A DNA stretch of 64,000 nt from RHLJ01 sp965247355 (GTDB lineage: Bacteria > Bacteroidota > Rhodothermia > Balneolales > Balneolaceae): NCBI GenBank assembly GCA_965247355.1, contig OZ252011.1:744001-808000 (forward strand), in the 5' to 3' direction. The number at the start of each line of letters is the position of its first letter. Positions within the stretch are counted from its first letter, which is position 1. Shown here piece after piece: positions 1 to 9,719 of this stretch. Both the position numbers and the translations under genes were made by a program. The notes beneath the pieces were generated by a model that saw only the letters and a program-made list of their open reading frames with translations, made no database searches and was not told the origin of the DNA.

Positions 1-1
1 C

Positions 2-3000
2 AAAAATGGTTCAGATAGTATGACCTTTAGGGATCTGAACATCAATATGTTTTTAGATTATAATCAGGAAGGTCGTTTTGTTGATATTGATCAGCTTAGT
101 ATGAGGATTCCTGAGCTTAATGTTGAGAATATTAGTCTTTACGGACAGGTTTTTAACGATGAGCGTTTTCTTGAACTCAATGCTTTTAATATTAATCTGG
201 GACGTTCCTCACTCCGTTTTGGAGTAGAGGCCGATGGAGTTGATTTATTCAAAGGAGATATTCTTAGTCAATTAAATACCTCTGAGCTTTCGTTGAATAT
301 CAATGAACTTTTTCTAGAGCCATTATTGATAGAACGGATGTTTGAAAATTATAAATATCCAAATAAAACACTATCTCTGAGTATGAATGCAGAGGGTAGT
401 GTAGATTCTCTATGGATTGAAGAATTTTTAGTAGGATTCGGAGAAAGTAGCCTAGAAGGATTTGGCTCTGTTATTTCTCCACTTGAACCTCAGACTTTAT
501 CTTTTGATTCCGAGATTCAGGATATCTATCTGGATTCGTCAGATATCAAAACTATTTTTGAAAATATCACTCAGGAACAGCTTCAGGCAATACTTACTTC
601 AAGCATTGACATTAAAGCTTCAGGAAACGAACAGAGTCTAATTAGTCTGGTTGAAATATCAGGAGCTCGCGGAAGTGCAATATTAAATAGCACACTTCTT
701 TTAAATGAAGAGTTTTCCTTTAAAGGATTGATGACACTTGATAGCCTTGATATGGGGGGGCTTTTTACAGATCAAATTATACAGTCAGATATATCTGGTA
801 CTATCGATCTTAAAACTTCCAGTCTTAAAAAGATCAAACAATCAGTTGGAGATGCAGAGTTTAATTTTCAAAATGGATCAATCAACGAAGTAAGCTATGA
901 CTCTTTATTGCTATCAGGGAATTGGGACTCCGGAGTTATTACCCCATTATTCCTTTTAAAATCACCTGAAACTGAAATTTCAGGAAGGGGAACAATACAA
1001 CTTACCGATTCTATCCCTGCTATAGAATTCACAGGGAATGCAAAGGGATTAAACCTGAAAGCACTCACACAATCTGAAATGATGGCAGAAGCTTTTGTTG
1101 ATCTGGATTATGAAGTGTTTTTAACGGGTTCAAATCGGGAAAATATCTACGGTCAGGTAAGTATAGACGTTCCGTTCTCAGTAGTAAATGGAGATACGCT
1201 TCCCATACATCAAATTTATGCGGATTTCAATGAACCAGGGTTGAATTCAAGGACATTCAGAATTACATCAACCGCTTTTGATTTAGATATTGATGGGCAG
1301 TTTGATCCGAATGATATTCTCGAACTCACTCCATTTTGGGCTAATTATTTTAGAGACAGAATAGGTCAGGAAATACTTTTAACCGGCACACAAGTTAGTG
1401 ATGGACTAAAACCTCAGGTCAGAGATCAAAATTTCAGTATGGATCTGGCACTAAAGAATCTGGCGTTATTGAAAGCATATTTTCCAACCATGCCTGCATT
1501 AAACTCAAATGCTCAAATCAACTCGAACTTTAATGTAAATGCAGACAGGCTACTCTTTAACGCTTCATTAACAGATCCAGAATTTAGTTATAAAAAATCG
1601 AAGGCAGATTCCATGGTAATACAGATTACAGGTAGCTTCAGAGAGGGAGAAAAAATTAAGGATTTCAGTAGCTTCAGAGCTCAGATTCAGTCCTCTGGTT
1701 TAGAAACTGAGTTGGTATCGGCAAACATATTTAATATGGACCTGGATATGGAGGAGGATACAGTATTTTTCTCCCAAAACCTTTCCCAAATTGCGGATGA
1801 AGCAGGCTTAGAGCTCTCGGGCGACATTGCATTAAAAGATTCCAGCCTAGACCTGACTATCAGAAATTTTGAATTAGGAAGTGAGGCCTATAAATGGGAA
1901 AACGAAGGTATTCCATTTGTAAGTTATGAGCCAGGGAATAAGCTTACTTTTCAGGACTTTACTTTTTCAAATTTTGAGGAATTTATAAGCGTTGAGGGCA
2001 CCTTTAGCAATATTCCAACTGATTCAGTTAACTATGTAATAAGAAGTGTGGATTTATCCCGTATTTCAACTTTAGTAAATGGACGAATTGATTTTTCCGG
2101 TGAGCTTGATGGAAGATTTACTACTCGTTCTTTAACAAGAATTCCTACAATTCAAGGGGAGCTCAATATATTCGAACTGGGCCTTGATGAAAATGTAGTA
2201 GGTGATGTACGTATCAATAGTATTTTCAATCAGGAATTAAATCGATTTGATACAAATATTTCAATCAATACCGATTCCACTAAGTACCCGGAGTATTTTG
2301 TAAGAAATGCTCGTCTTGGACAGGATATCCAATTAAATGGATATGTATTGGCTCCGGTAAATGGAGAGTTTCCGGATAAGGACTCGCTCTTTAATTTCGA
2401 TCTTGAATTTGAAAATGTGGATCTATGGGTTATTCCATTTATTGCACCAAAAGTATTTGCTGAAATGTCTGGTAAGGCATCAGGCAGTGGGTATGTGTGG
2501 GGTAATCTGGATACCTACGATTTTAATGTAGATTATACAGTTGGGATGGACGATGCTGTGTATATGAAACCCAGATTTTTGGATACGTTTTATTATGGGC
2601 AAGGGATGTTGAATTTCTCCAGAGAACGAGGCCTTGATTTCCAGGATATATTCATTATTGATCCTTCTGGTGGTTCTGCAATTTTGAGCGGAACATACAA
2701 TTTGAATGATTTCCAGCAAATACACTCAATAGATCTGGAACTTCAAATGGATGAATTTCAATTCCTCAATAGCTCTTTGGATCCTACTGTACCATTTTTT
2801 GGTGATGCTTATGGAACAAGTACCGTTCGAATGACAGGGACTAACCTGAATCCGGTTCTATCAACTGCCACACCGGTGTATATATCCGACTTTTCAAATA
2901 TTGGGATTCCATTGTTAGAAGAGACAGAATTTGATGAGGATAACAAGTTCATTAGGTTTGTAGATGATTTCTCAGTAGCTCAAAAAAGGAGCTCCGGAAC

Positions 3001-4177
3001 AGCCAGATCCGAAACCGAGTTTGCAATTATTGAAGAGGAAGATCCTTTTGACAGGACATTTATTGAGCGTTTTACCCTTGACCTTCAATTCATTGCCAAT
3101 CAACCTATGACGGTACGACTGATATTTGATCCAATAACAGGTGATATGATTACTGCAGATGGTACCGGAAGACTACGGATTCAGCTGAGGGATGAAGAAC
3201 TAAGTATGTTTGGCCAGTTTGATATTTCAGGAGGAAACTACAATTTTGTTAGTGGTGATATTTTTACCCGAAGATTTGAGATATCACCTGGTGGAACTAT
3301 TATTTGGGAAGGATCTCCAACAGATGCACGCCTGGATCTGGAAGCAGTGTATGAAGCGCGACCTGACATCAACACCCTTACAAGAGCAAGAGCTGATATT
3401 GATCAGGAAACTTCTCAGCGTGTTCCGGTTCAACTGGTATTGAATATCGAAGGATCTCTCAATAGTATTGAAAACAATTTCTTTTTCAGACTTCCCAATA
3501 CATTTGAATCACGACAGAATACTACTCTTTCCACCCAAATTAACTCCTTAAACAGGAATGAAGATGAGAAATTGATTCAGGCTACCAGTTTTCTTTTAAT
3601 GGGTGATTTCATCCCATCCACAACAGCAACTTCAAGTACTACGAACTCTTTTACCGATAATTTTTCCGGAAGTGGAGCTGTACTAAACCCATTACTTTCA
3701 AGTCAGGTTATAAGTCCTTTGTTATCTAACCAGATTAATTCTTTATTAAGGAGCGATATCGGTAGTTTGGATATCGATTTCAATCTCAATACTTATAACA
3801 ATGTAGATTTAGCCGTTGCACTCCGACTTTATAATGATCGAATCATATTAAGCAGGGAGGGGCAAATTACTGGTGCTCAGTCAAATATTGGAGATATAGG
3901 GGCTACTTACCGAATTAACCAAACCTTATCAGTTACTGCTTTTCATCGACAGGACCCAACATTCAGTAATTTTGGAGGGGTTGAAGATGGCCAGCAAGGT
4001 CAGGATATTAACGGGGTGGGGCTTGAAGCAGAAGTAAGCTTTAATAGTTGGAATGAATTTTTTAGAAAATTAGCTAATCCTTTTAGAAAGCTTTTTGGGA
4101 CAAAAGAAAAAGAAGAGGAAGTATCACAAGAACAAGAACAAGAACAAACAGAAAATCAGAATCCCCCATCGAAATAA
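2..4177 (+). CDS. tamB: TamB-like translocation/assembly protein, 5' end cut off by the window
   Basis: TamB/DUF490 proteins span the periplasm as a long beta-taco and help move lipids or outer-membrane proteins between the membranes. The frame is open from base 2, and the first ATG (base 20) is preceded by in-frame codons with no signal sequence, so the true start lies upstream. The visible part is about 1390 residues of short alternating strands with no catalytic motif, as expected. The last 350 residues carry the DUF490 signature: a TDARLDLEAVYEARPDI stretch near base 3320, an LLMGDFIPS segment near base 3590, and a final strand-rich block. The C-terminus ends in an unusual Glu/Gln-rich tail encoded by four copies of an acaaga hexamer (4126-4150). 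The gene ends 7 bases before rnr, so the two are probably co-transcribed. Family assignment is firm; cargo is unknown. Confidence 0.85.
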   Translation, partial: KNGSDSMTFRDLNINMFLDYNQEGRFVDIDQLSMRIPELNVENISLYGQVFNDERFLELNAFNINLGRSSLRFGVEADGVDLFKGDILSQLNTSELSLNINELFLEPLLIERMFENYKYPNKTLSLSMNAEGSVDSLWIEEFLVGFGESSLEGFGSVISPLEPQTLSFDSEIQDIYLDSSDIKTIFENITQEQLQAILTSSIDIKASGNEQSLISLVEISGARGSAILNSTLLLNEEFSFKGLMTLDSLDMGGLFTDQIIQSDISGTIDLKTSSLKKIKQSVGDAEFNFQNGSINEVSYDSLLLSGNWDSGVITPLFLLKSPETEISGRGTIQLTDSIPAIEFTGNAKGLNLKALTQSEMMAEAFVDLDYEVFLTGSNRENIYGQVSIDVPFSVVNGDTLPIHQIYADFNEPGLNSRTFRITSTAFDLDIDGQFDPNDILELTPFWANYFRDRIGQEILLTGTQVSDGLKPQVRDQNFSMDLALKNLALLKAYFPTMPALNSNAQINSNFNVNADRLLFNASLTDPEFSYKKSKADSMVIQITGSFREGEKIKDFSSFRAQIQSSGLETELVSANIFNMDLDMEEDTVFFSQNLSQIADEAGLELSGDIALKDSSLDLTIRNFELGSEAYKWENEGIPFVSYEPGNKLTFQDFTFSNFEEFISVEGTFSNIPTDSVNYVIRSVDLSRISTLVNGRIDFSGELDGRFTTRSLTRIPTIQGELNIFELGLDENVVGDVRINSIFNQELNRFDTNISINTDSTKYPEYFVRNARLGQDIQLNGYVLAPVNGEFPDKDSLFNFDLEFENVDLWVIPFIAPKVFAEMSGKASGSGYVWGNLDTYDFNVDYTVGMDDAVYMKPRFLDTFYYGQGMLNFSRERGLDFQDIFIIDPSGGSAILSGTYNLNDFQQIHSIDLELQMDEFQFLNSSLDPTVPFFGDAYGTSTVRMTGTNLNPVLSTATPVYISDFSNIGIPLLEETEFDEDNKFIRFVDDFSVAQKRSSGTARSETEFAIIEEEDPFDRTFIERFTLDLQFIANQPMTVRLIFDPITGDMITADGTGRLRIQLRDEELSMFGQFDISGGNYNFVSGDIFTRRFEISPGGTIIWEGSPTDARLDLEAVYEARPDINTLTRARADIDQETSQRVPVQLVLNIEGSLNSIENNFFFRLPNTFESRQNTTLSTQINSLNRNEDEKLIQATSFLLMGDFIPSTTATSSTTNSFTDNFSGSGAVLNPLLSSQVISPLLSNQINSLLRSDIGSLDIDFNLNTYNNVDLAVALRLYNDRIILSREGQITGAQSNIGDIGATYRINQTLSVTAFHRQDPTFSNFGGVEDGQQGQDINGVGLEAEVSFNSWNEFFRKLANPFRKLFGTKEKEEEVSQEQEQEQTENQNPPSK

Positions 4178-4184
4178 GGAATGA

Positions 4185-6347
4185 ATGAGTAGAAATCAGA
4201 GGCTAAGTACCCTTGAAGAAATAGTATTGGATTTAGTAAAAAACAGCCCTGAATCAAATCTGTCAAAAGAGACGATTAAAAGTGTATTACAGTTAAGTAG
4301 CAAAAAAGAAATAAAACGCCTCGATAAGGCTATTAATAGCTTAGCAAGTAAATATTTGGTTACCCGACAGGGGAAGAGTATTCAAATGAAAAAGAAAGGC
4401 TCTTCTAAATCTAATGATGATGGCGCAAATGGTCTGATTGAAGGAAAAGTCCAGATTACACAAACTGGAATGGGTTTTGTGTTGGTAGATGGGATGGAGG
4501 AAGACATTAAAATCCACCGCAGGGATGTTGGAACTGCTCTCCAGGGAGATACTGTAAAGGTAAAGCTGACCGGTGGTAATAAGAGATCAGGTCAGCCTAA
4601 AGGTAGAATAGTCGAAATTTCGAAACGCGGAAAAGATTTCTATGTAGGTACGCTGAAAAGAACCGGAACCAAGACATACATCATTGAGCCGGATACAAAG
4701 TCAGCTCATACTGATTTTTATGTATTGCCGGAAAACCTGAACCGAGCACAGAAAGACGATAAGGTAATTTTCACACTCGAAAAATGGGTGCATCCGCAAG
4801 CCCTCCCCGAAGCTAAAATTACTTCTATTCTTGGGAAATCCGGGAGTAATGACGCGAACATTCTGTCGATTCTTGCTGAAAATGAATTAGTAGCTGAATT
4901 TCCTCCTGAAGTTGAACGTTTTGCCGAAACTATCCCTGATCAGATTCCAGAAGAAGAAATTGGCAGGAGGAGAGATCTTCGTGGTGAAAACGTATTTACA
5001 ATTGACCCGGCTGATGCGAAAGATTTCGATGATGCACTTAGCATCTCTCTCAATGAGAAAGGGAATTATTATCTGGGTGTACACATCGCAGATGTTACTA
5101 ATTATGTGAAACCGGAAACTCCGCTTGATACCGAAGCCTTTGAACGAGGAACAAGTATTTATCTGGTGGATCGTGTGATTCCTATGCTTCCTGAACGCCT
5201 TAGTAATGGAGTATGTAGCCTTCGACCTAATGAAGATAAGCTTACTTATAGCTGCTTTATGGAAATCGATAAGGATGGAAATCTAATTGATTATTCCATT
5301 GAAGAAACTGTAATCCATTCAAAGCGGCGGTTTACTTATGAGCAGGCACAGGAAATCCTTGATGGAAAAAATCACAAATATAAGAATGAAGTTCATCTTG
5401 CTGGAAAACTGGCTAAAACTTTGATGGATAAACGATTCAGGGAGGGGGCGATTGACTTTGACAGTCCTGAACCTCGTTTTGTATTGGATGAACATGGCAA
5501 GCCTATTAAAGTGATTCTTAAGAAGAGAATCTTTGCTCATCGCCTAATCGAAGAGTGCATGTTGATGGCTAACAAAACCGTTGCCATTCATATCGACAAG
5601 TTGCGGGAATCATCTGGAAAAAGAAAAAGCAATAATCTGTATCCATTCTTTTATCGCGTACATGATAAACCTGATGATAAAAAGCTGGCGGCAGTAGCAG
5701 AACAGGTAAAACCTATCGGAGTTAATTTTGAACTAGGAAACAAGGTGTCTCCAAAGTCGATAAATAAGCTTCTTAATGATGTAAAAGGAAGCAGCTTAGA
5801 AACCATTGTAAATGAGTTAACCTTACGGGCAATGGCGAAAGCGGAGTACACACCAAAAAATATTGGGCACTTTGGATTAGGCTTTCAACATTATGCACAC
5901 TTTACCAGTCCTATCCGACGTTACCCCGATGTTATTGTCCACAGATTGCTTAAAGGATACGCATCAGGAACAGTCGCTTATAATTTCGACACCCTGAGCA
6001 AAAACGGACAGCATTGTAGTGAACGCGAACGTGTAGCTGTTGATGCTGAACGTGATTCCATTAAATTAAAGCAGGTGGAATTTTTGAGTAACAAGATTGG
6101 CGAAACCTTTGATGGGGTGATTAGCGGAGTCATCGAAAGAGGTATTTTTGTTAATCTAAAAGATATACATTGCGAAGGCATGATAAGAGTAAGCGACCTT
6201 AAAGGTGATTATTATAATTACGATCAAAGGAGCCATAGTTTAATTGGCAGATCCAGTAAAAAATCCTTTCAATTAGGGGATGATATTCGTATTCGTGTAG
6301 AAAGTGTCAATCATCAAAAACGACAAATCGATTTCGTGCCGGCATAA
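4185..6347 (+). CDS. rnr: Ribonuclease R
   Basis: Processive 3'-to-5' exoribonuclease of the RNB family that degrades structured RNA. The 720-residue length is usual for RNase R. Residues 1-70 look like the N-terminal winged-helix region, followed by cold-shock OB folds (about 80-240). The RNB catalytic core has the acidic cluster D274, D280, D282 and D283 in the motif DPADAKDFDD. The second family signature HFTSPIRRYPDVIVHRLL lies near residue 572, and an S1 RNA-binding domain spans about 640-717. An AGGA stretch just upstream supports the ATG at 4185; it follows the tamB-like stop by 7 bases. No key residue appears to be missing. RNase II is the alternative, but the N-terminal helix-turn-helix region and length favour RNase R. 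Confidence 0.96.
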   Translation: MSRNQRLSTLEEIVLDLVKNSPESNLSKETIKSVLQLSSKKEIKRLDKAINSLASKYLVTRQGKSIQMKKKGSSKSNDDGANGLIEGKVQITQTGMGFVLVDGMEEDIKIHRRDVGTALQGDTVKVKLTGGNKRSGQPKGRIVEISKRGKDFYVGTLKRTGTKTYIIEPDTKSAHTDFYVLPENLNRAQKDDKVIFTLEKWVHPQALPEAKITSILGKSGSNDANILSILAENELVAEFPPEVERFAETIPDQIPEEEIGRRRDLRGENVFTIDPADAKDFDDALSISLNEKGNYYLGVHIADVTNYVKPETPLDTEAFERGTSIYLVDRVIPMLPERLSNGVCSLRPNEDKLTYSCFMEIDKDGNLIDYSIEETVIHSKRRFTYEQAQEILDGKNHKYKNEVHLAGKLAKTLMDKRFREGAIDFDSPEPRFVLDEHGKPIKVILKKRIFAHRLIEECMLMANKTVAIHIDKLRESSGKRKSNNLYPFFYRVHDKPDDKKLAAVAEQVKPIGVNFELGNKVSPKSINKLLNDVKGSSLETIVNELTLRAMAKAEYTPKNIGHFGLGFQHYAHFTSPIRRYPDVIVHRLLKGYASGTVAYNFDTLSKNGQHCSERERVAVDAERDSIKLKQVEFLSNKIGETFDGVISGVIERGIFVNLKDIHCEGMIRVSDLKGDYYNYDQRSHSLIGRSSKKSFQLGDDIRIRVESVNHQKRQIDFVPA

Positions 6348-6365
6348 ACCACAATTAGTATTGTT

Positions 6366-9300
6366 ATGAGAGCAAAAATAATAGCTGTTTTCTTCTTGTC
6401 ATTGTGTGTTGGAATTCCAACTCTGAACGCTCAATACTTTTCTTTCGGTAAGAACCGTGTCCAGTATCAGGAATTCGAATGGAGGTTCATCCAGTCAAAA
6501 CACTTTGATATCTATTATTACGGAGAGAAAAATTATGAATTAGCTGAATTCGCAGCACAGAGTCTTGAATCGGCTTATAAGCAGCTTCAGGAAGATTTTG
6601 ATCACGAGATTGTAGATCGAATTCCACTAATTGTATACGACTCTCATAACGATTTCTCCCAGACCAATGTGGTGGCTCTTCCAACTAGTGCAGAGGGAAT
6701 TGGAGGGGTAACTGATAAAGCTAAAAACAGGATGACGGTTCCTTTTGCCGGAGACTACGGTGATTTCCGAAGAACTCTTCATCACGAGCTAGTACATGCT
6801 GTTTTCAACGATATGTTTTACGGTGGTTCTATACAATCCATTATCAGAAATAACATCCAATTGGTTTTCCCATTATGGTTTGAGGAAGGTCTTGCCGAAT
6901 ACACAGCTCTTGGCTGGGATACAAATACAGATATGTTCATTCGTGATGCAGTCATAAACGGATACTTACCACCAATTGAGTATCTCAGTGGATACTACGC
7001 ATACAGAGGAGGGCAGTCAGTCTGGAACTTTATTGTTGAAGAGTATGGTCGGGAAAAAATTGCAGAAATTTTAAATCGAATTAAAACCAGTAGAAGTATT
7101 GAATACGGTTTTGCAGATGCCCTTGGATTAACCATTCAAGAACTATCAGAACGTTGGGAACAGCATCTTAAAGAAAGATATTTTCCGGAAGTTGCTCAGA
7201 GAGAAAATGCTAAAACCATTGCTTCATTAATGACTAAGCGTGGTGATTATGGAAGCTACAACACAAGTCCGGCAATCTCTCCACAGGGTGATAAAATTGC
7301 ATTTATTACTAATAAAAGAGGTTACTTCGATATTATTGTAATCGATGCTTTGAACGGAAGAAGACTTAAAACATTGGTTCGTGGCGAAGACAACCCTGAT
7401 TTTGAAGAATTGAATATCCTTAATCCGAATCTTACCTGGTCACCGGATGGGCAGAACATCGCTCTTTCTACAAAAACCAAAGGAAGTGATGATATTGCAA
7501 TTGTTAATTACAGAACAGGTAAAACCAGAAAAATTAAACTAAAAAGTCTCGATGCGATTGAGTCTGTAGCTTGGTCACCGGATGGTAGTAAACTTACTTT
7601 TGATGGAAATATCGGTCCTTTTCAGGATATCTTTGTTTATAACTTACAAACCGAAGAACTAACTAACGTTACCAACGATTTCTTTTCTGATAAACAGCCG
7701 GTTTGGTCCAACGATTCAAAATCTATCTATTTTGTATCAGACCGGGGAGCTAAAACAGAGCTTAATACCTACAAATTAGATTATCGTTTACTAAGCGATT
7801 ACAGTATTTATCAGACTGATATTTTTAAGGTCGAACTTGGTTCTTCTGAAGCCGAGCGGATAACTTCAACTGAGGGATGGACCGAAAATCAACCTGATAT
7901 CACCAGAACAGGCAGATTAGTATTCAATTCAGATGAAAATGGAATCCAGAATATTTATGAATACGATTTCGAGACTCAATCCGCTGCTCCGTTAACTGAT
8001 CTTCAGGCAGGTGTATCTCAGTTTTCAATTAGTGCTGATGGGAGCCGAATTGCGTTAAGTTCAATCAATGAAGGATATCTTGATATTTTTCTATTGAAAA
8101 CACCTTTCTCCAGAAAGAAAACAGAACCTCTCGAAAAAAATTACTGGGCTCAGCGCCGAGCAACAGAAAGCCAAAGCGAGAGAGTACCGGCTACCATGTA
8201 TGCTCAGGAAATGTACAAAGAAGGGTTAATTACCGGAGCCGAAAGAACGCAGCAGGAAAAGGAAGCAGAAGAGGCTGAAATGACGGAAGAGGAGCGTAAC
8301 AGCAGCTTTGAACAGAGTGGTGAAATTGATTTTAGAAATTATGTATTCTCTGAAGAAGTAATTCGGGATACTACTCTTACTTTAGTAGATGAATTTATTT
8401 TCGAATTAGAAGATAATATTACCAATGACGGCCGTTATCTGCCTCGGGAATATCGTCTCACATTTACTACCGACATTGCTTATAGCCCCTCAATTTCTGC
8501 ATCGACCTATGGTACCTATGCACTTACTCAGTTTTTGATTAGCGATCTTTTAGGAGATCACCAGCTGGCAATGGGGACAAACTTCCAAACGGATTTAAGA
8601 AACAGTGACTACTCTATTCAGTACGGGTATCTGAAAAACCGGACAAATCTGTTTTTCTCGTATTTTCATTCCTCACGCCAATATCAAACCTTGTACGGTG
8701 AGTTACTTCGATTCAGAACCTTTGGAGCTGCTTTTAATGCTCAATACCCAATTGATAAATTCAGAAGAATCGATTTTGGAACTTCATGGATAGGTCTGGT
8801 AAGGGATTATGATAGTGTTTTTAATCCTTTATCACTGTTTTATGGACTTGGTGGACAAGCAACAAGTGGAGCTCAGAACTTAAATAGTTCATTCTTGTAC
8901 CCACAGCTTTCTTATACAAAGGATGCCACTTTACCAGGATTTATTACCCCGAGAGGTGGAACCCGATATTCGGTTAGTCTGTCAGGAAGTCCGGCACTTG
9001 GAAATGATTCACCACTATTTGCGTCGGTACTAGGTGATTTCCGCCACTATGTAAATTTAGGTGCAAATTACTCACTGGCACTTCGTGGTTCAGGTGGTGC
9101 TTCTTTTGGTAAAGACTCTCAAACCTATTTTATGGGCGGAATGCAGGGTTGGATAAATCAAAGATGGTCTGATAATGGAATTCCACTTGACAGACTTGCT
9201 GATACTTTCTTCACATTACCTGCAATACCTCTAAGAGGACATGAATATAATGCGATATATGGAAATAAATTTGCTTTGATTAATACCGAATTCAGATTTC

Positions 9301-9719
9301 CGTTATTTGCAGCAATTGTTCCTGGGGCAATCCCAATTTTTCCACTCTATAATATAACAGGAGCATTCTTTGTAGATGTTGGAACTGCATGGGGATTTGA
9401 TATTAACCAGACATTTACAAACCGTCAGGGTCAACAAGTTATTATTAATGAAAATCCCAAAGAATTAGACTTCCGTTTAGGAGAAGAAGTTGAAACCTAT
9501 TACGATTTAACGACTAGTTCTTTTGTTGATCAACCTATTGAAGGCAATGAAACCATTCGATTTAATTCGGTTGATGGCGATATTCTTGCAGGTGCGGGTT
9601 TCGGATTAAGAACGATCGTATTTGGTCTTCCATTCCGTTACGATATGGCTTGGTCATACGGCAGAGGTGGATTTAATCCGGGAGCGGTTCATTATTTTTC
9701 AATCGGAATTGATTTCTAA
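6366..9719 (+). CDS. Secreted metallopeptidase-like / TolB propeller / Omp85 barrel fusion protein
   Basis: A 1117-residue protein with three modules. A signal peptide (residues 1-22, ending LNA/Q) is followed by a peptidase-MA-like domain (about 40-270). That domain has a zinc motif HELVH at 140-144 and a downstream WFEEGLAEY at 171-179 that could supply the third Glu ligand. Residues about 290-580 contain six PD40/TolB-type repeats (WSPDGQNIA, WSPDGSKLT and similar), enough for one six-bladed propeller. After a charged linker (about 590-680, rich in Glu), the rest is beta-strand-rich. It resembles the 16-strand Omp85/BamA surface-antigen barrel and ends in the aromatic residue F. The likely location is the outer membrane with the peptidase and propeller in the periplasm or outside. 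Substrate is unknown. The gene overlaps the convergent plug gene by 4 bases. Confidence 0.8.
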   Translation: MRAKIIAVFFLSLCVGIPTLNAQYFSFGKNRVQYQEFEWRFIQSKHFDIYYYGEKNYELAEFAAQSLESAYKQLQEDFDHEIVDRIPLIVYDSHNDFSQTNVVALPTSAEGIGGVTDKAKNRMTVPFAGDYGDFRRTLHHELVHAVFNDMFYGGSIQSIIRNNIQLVFPLWFEEGLAEYTALGWDTNTDMFIRDAVINGYLPPIEYLSGYYAYRGGQSVWNFIVEEYGREKIAEILNRIKTSRSIEYGFADALGLTIQELSERWEQHLKERYFPEVAQRENAKTIASLMTKRGDYGSYNTSPAISPQGDKIAFITNKRGYFDIIVIDALNGRRLKTLVRGEDNPDFEELNILNPNLTWSPDGQNIALSTKTKGSDDIAIVNYRTGKTRKIKLKSLDAIESVAWSPDGSKLTFDGNIGPFQDIFVYNLQTEELTNVTNDFFSDKQPVWSNDSKSIYFVSDRGAKTELNTYKLDYRLLSDYSIYQTDIFKVELGSSEAERITSTEGWTENQPDITRTGRLVFNSDENGIQNIYEYDFETQSAAPLTDLQAGVSQFSISADGSRIALSSINEGYLDIFLLKTPFSRKKTEPLEKNYWAQRRATESQSERVPATMYAQEMYKEGLITGAERTQQEKEAEEAEMTEEERNSSFEQSGEIDFRNYVFSEEVIRDTTLTLVDEFIFELEDNITNDGRYLPREYRLTFTTDIAYSPSISASTYGTYALTQFLISDLLGDHQLAMGTNFQTDLRNSDYSIQYGYLKNRTNLFFSYFHSSRQYQTLYGELLRFRTFGAAFNAQYPIDKFRRIDFGTSWIGLVRDYDSVFNPLSLFYGLGGQATSGAQNLNSSFLYPQLSYTKDATLPGFITPRGGTRYSVSLSGSPALGNDSPLFASVLGDFRHYVNLGANYSLALRGSGGASFGKDSQTYFMGGMQGWINQRWSDNGIPLDRLADTFFTLPAIPLRGHEYNAIYGNKFALINTEFRFPLFAAIVPGAIPIFPLYNITGAFFVDVGTAWGFDINQTFTNRQGQQVIINENPKELDFRLGEEVETYYDLTTSSFVDQPIEGNETIRFNSVDGDILAGAGFGLRTIVFGLPFRYDMAWSYGRGGFNPGAVHYFSIGIDF

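Noticed and set aside
4126..4150. Four acaaga hexamers at the TamB end
   Set aside because: Simple repeat encoding a Gln/Glu tail; too short for a CRISPR or other functional array.
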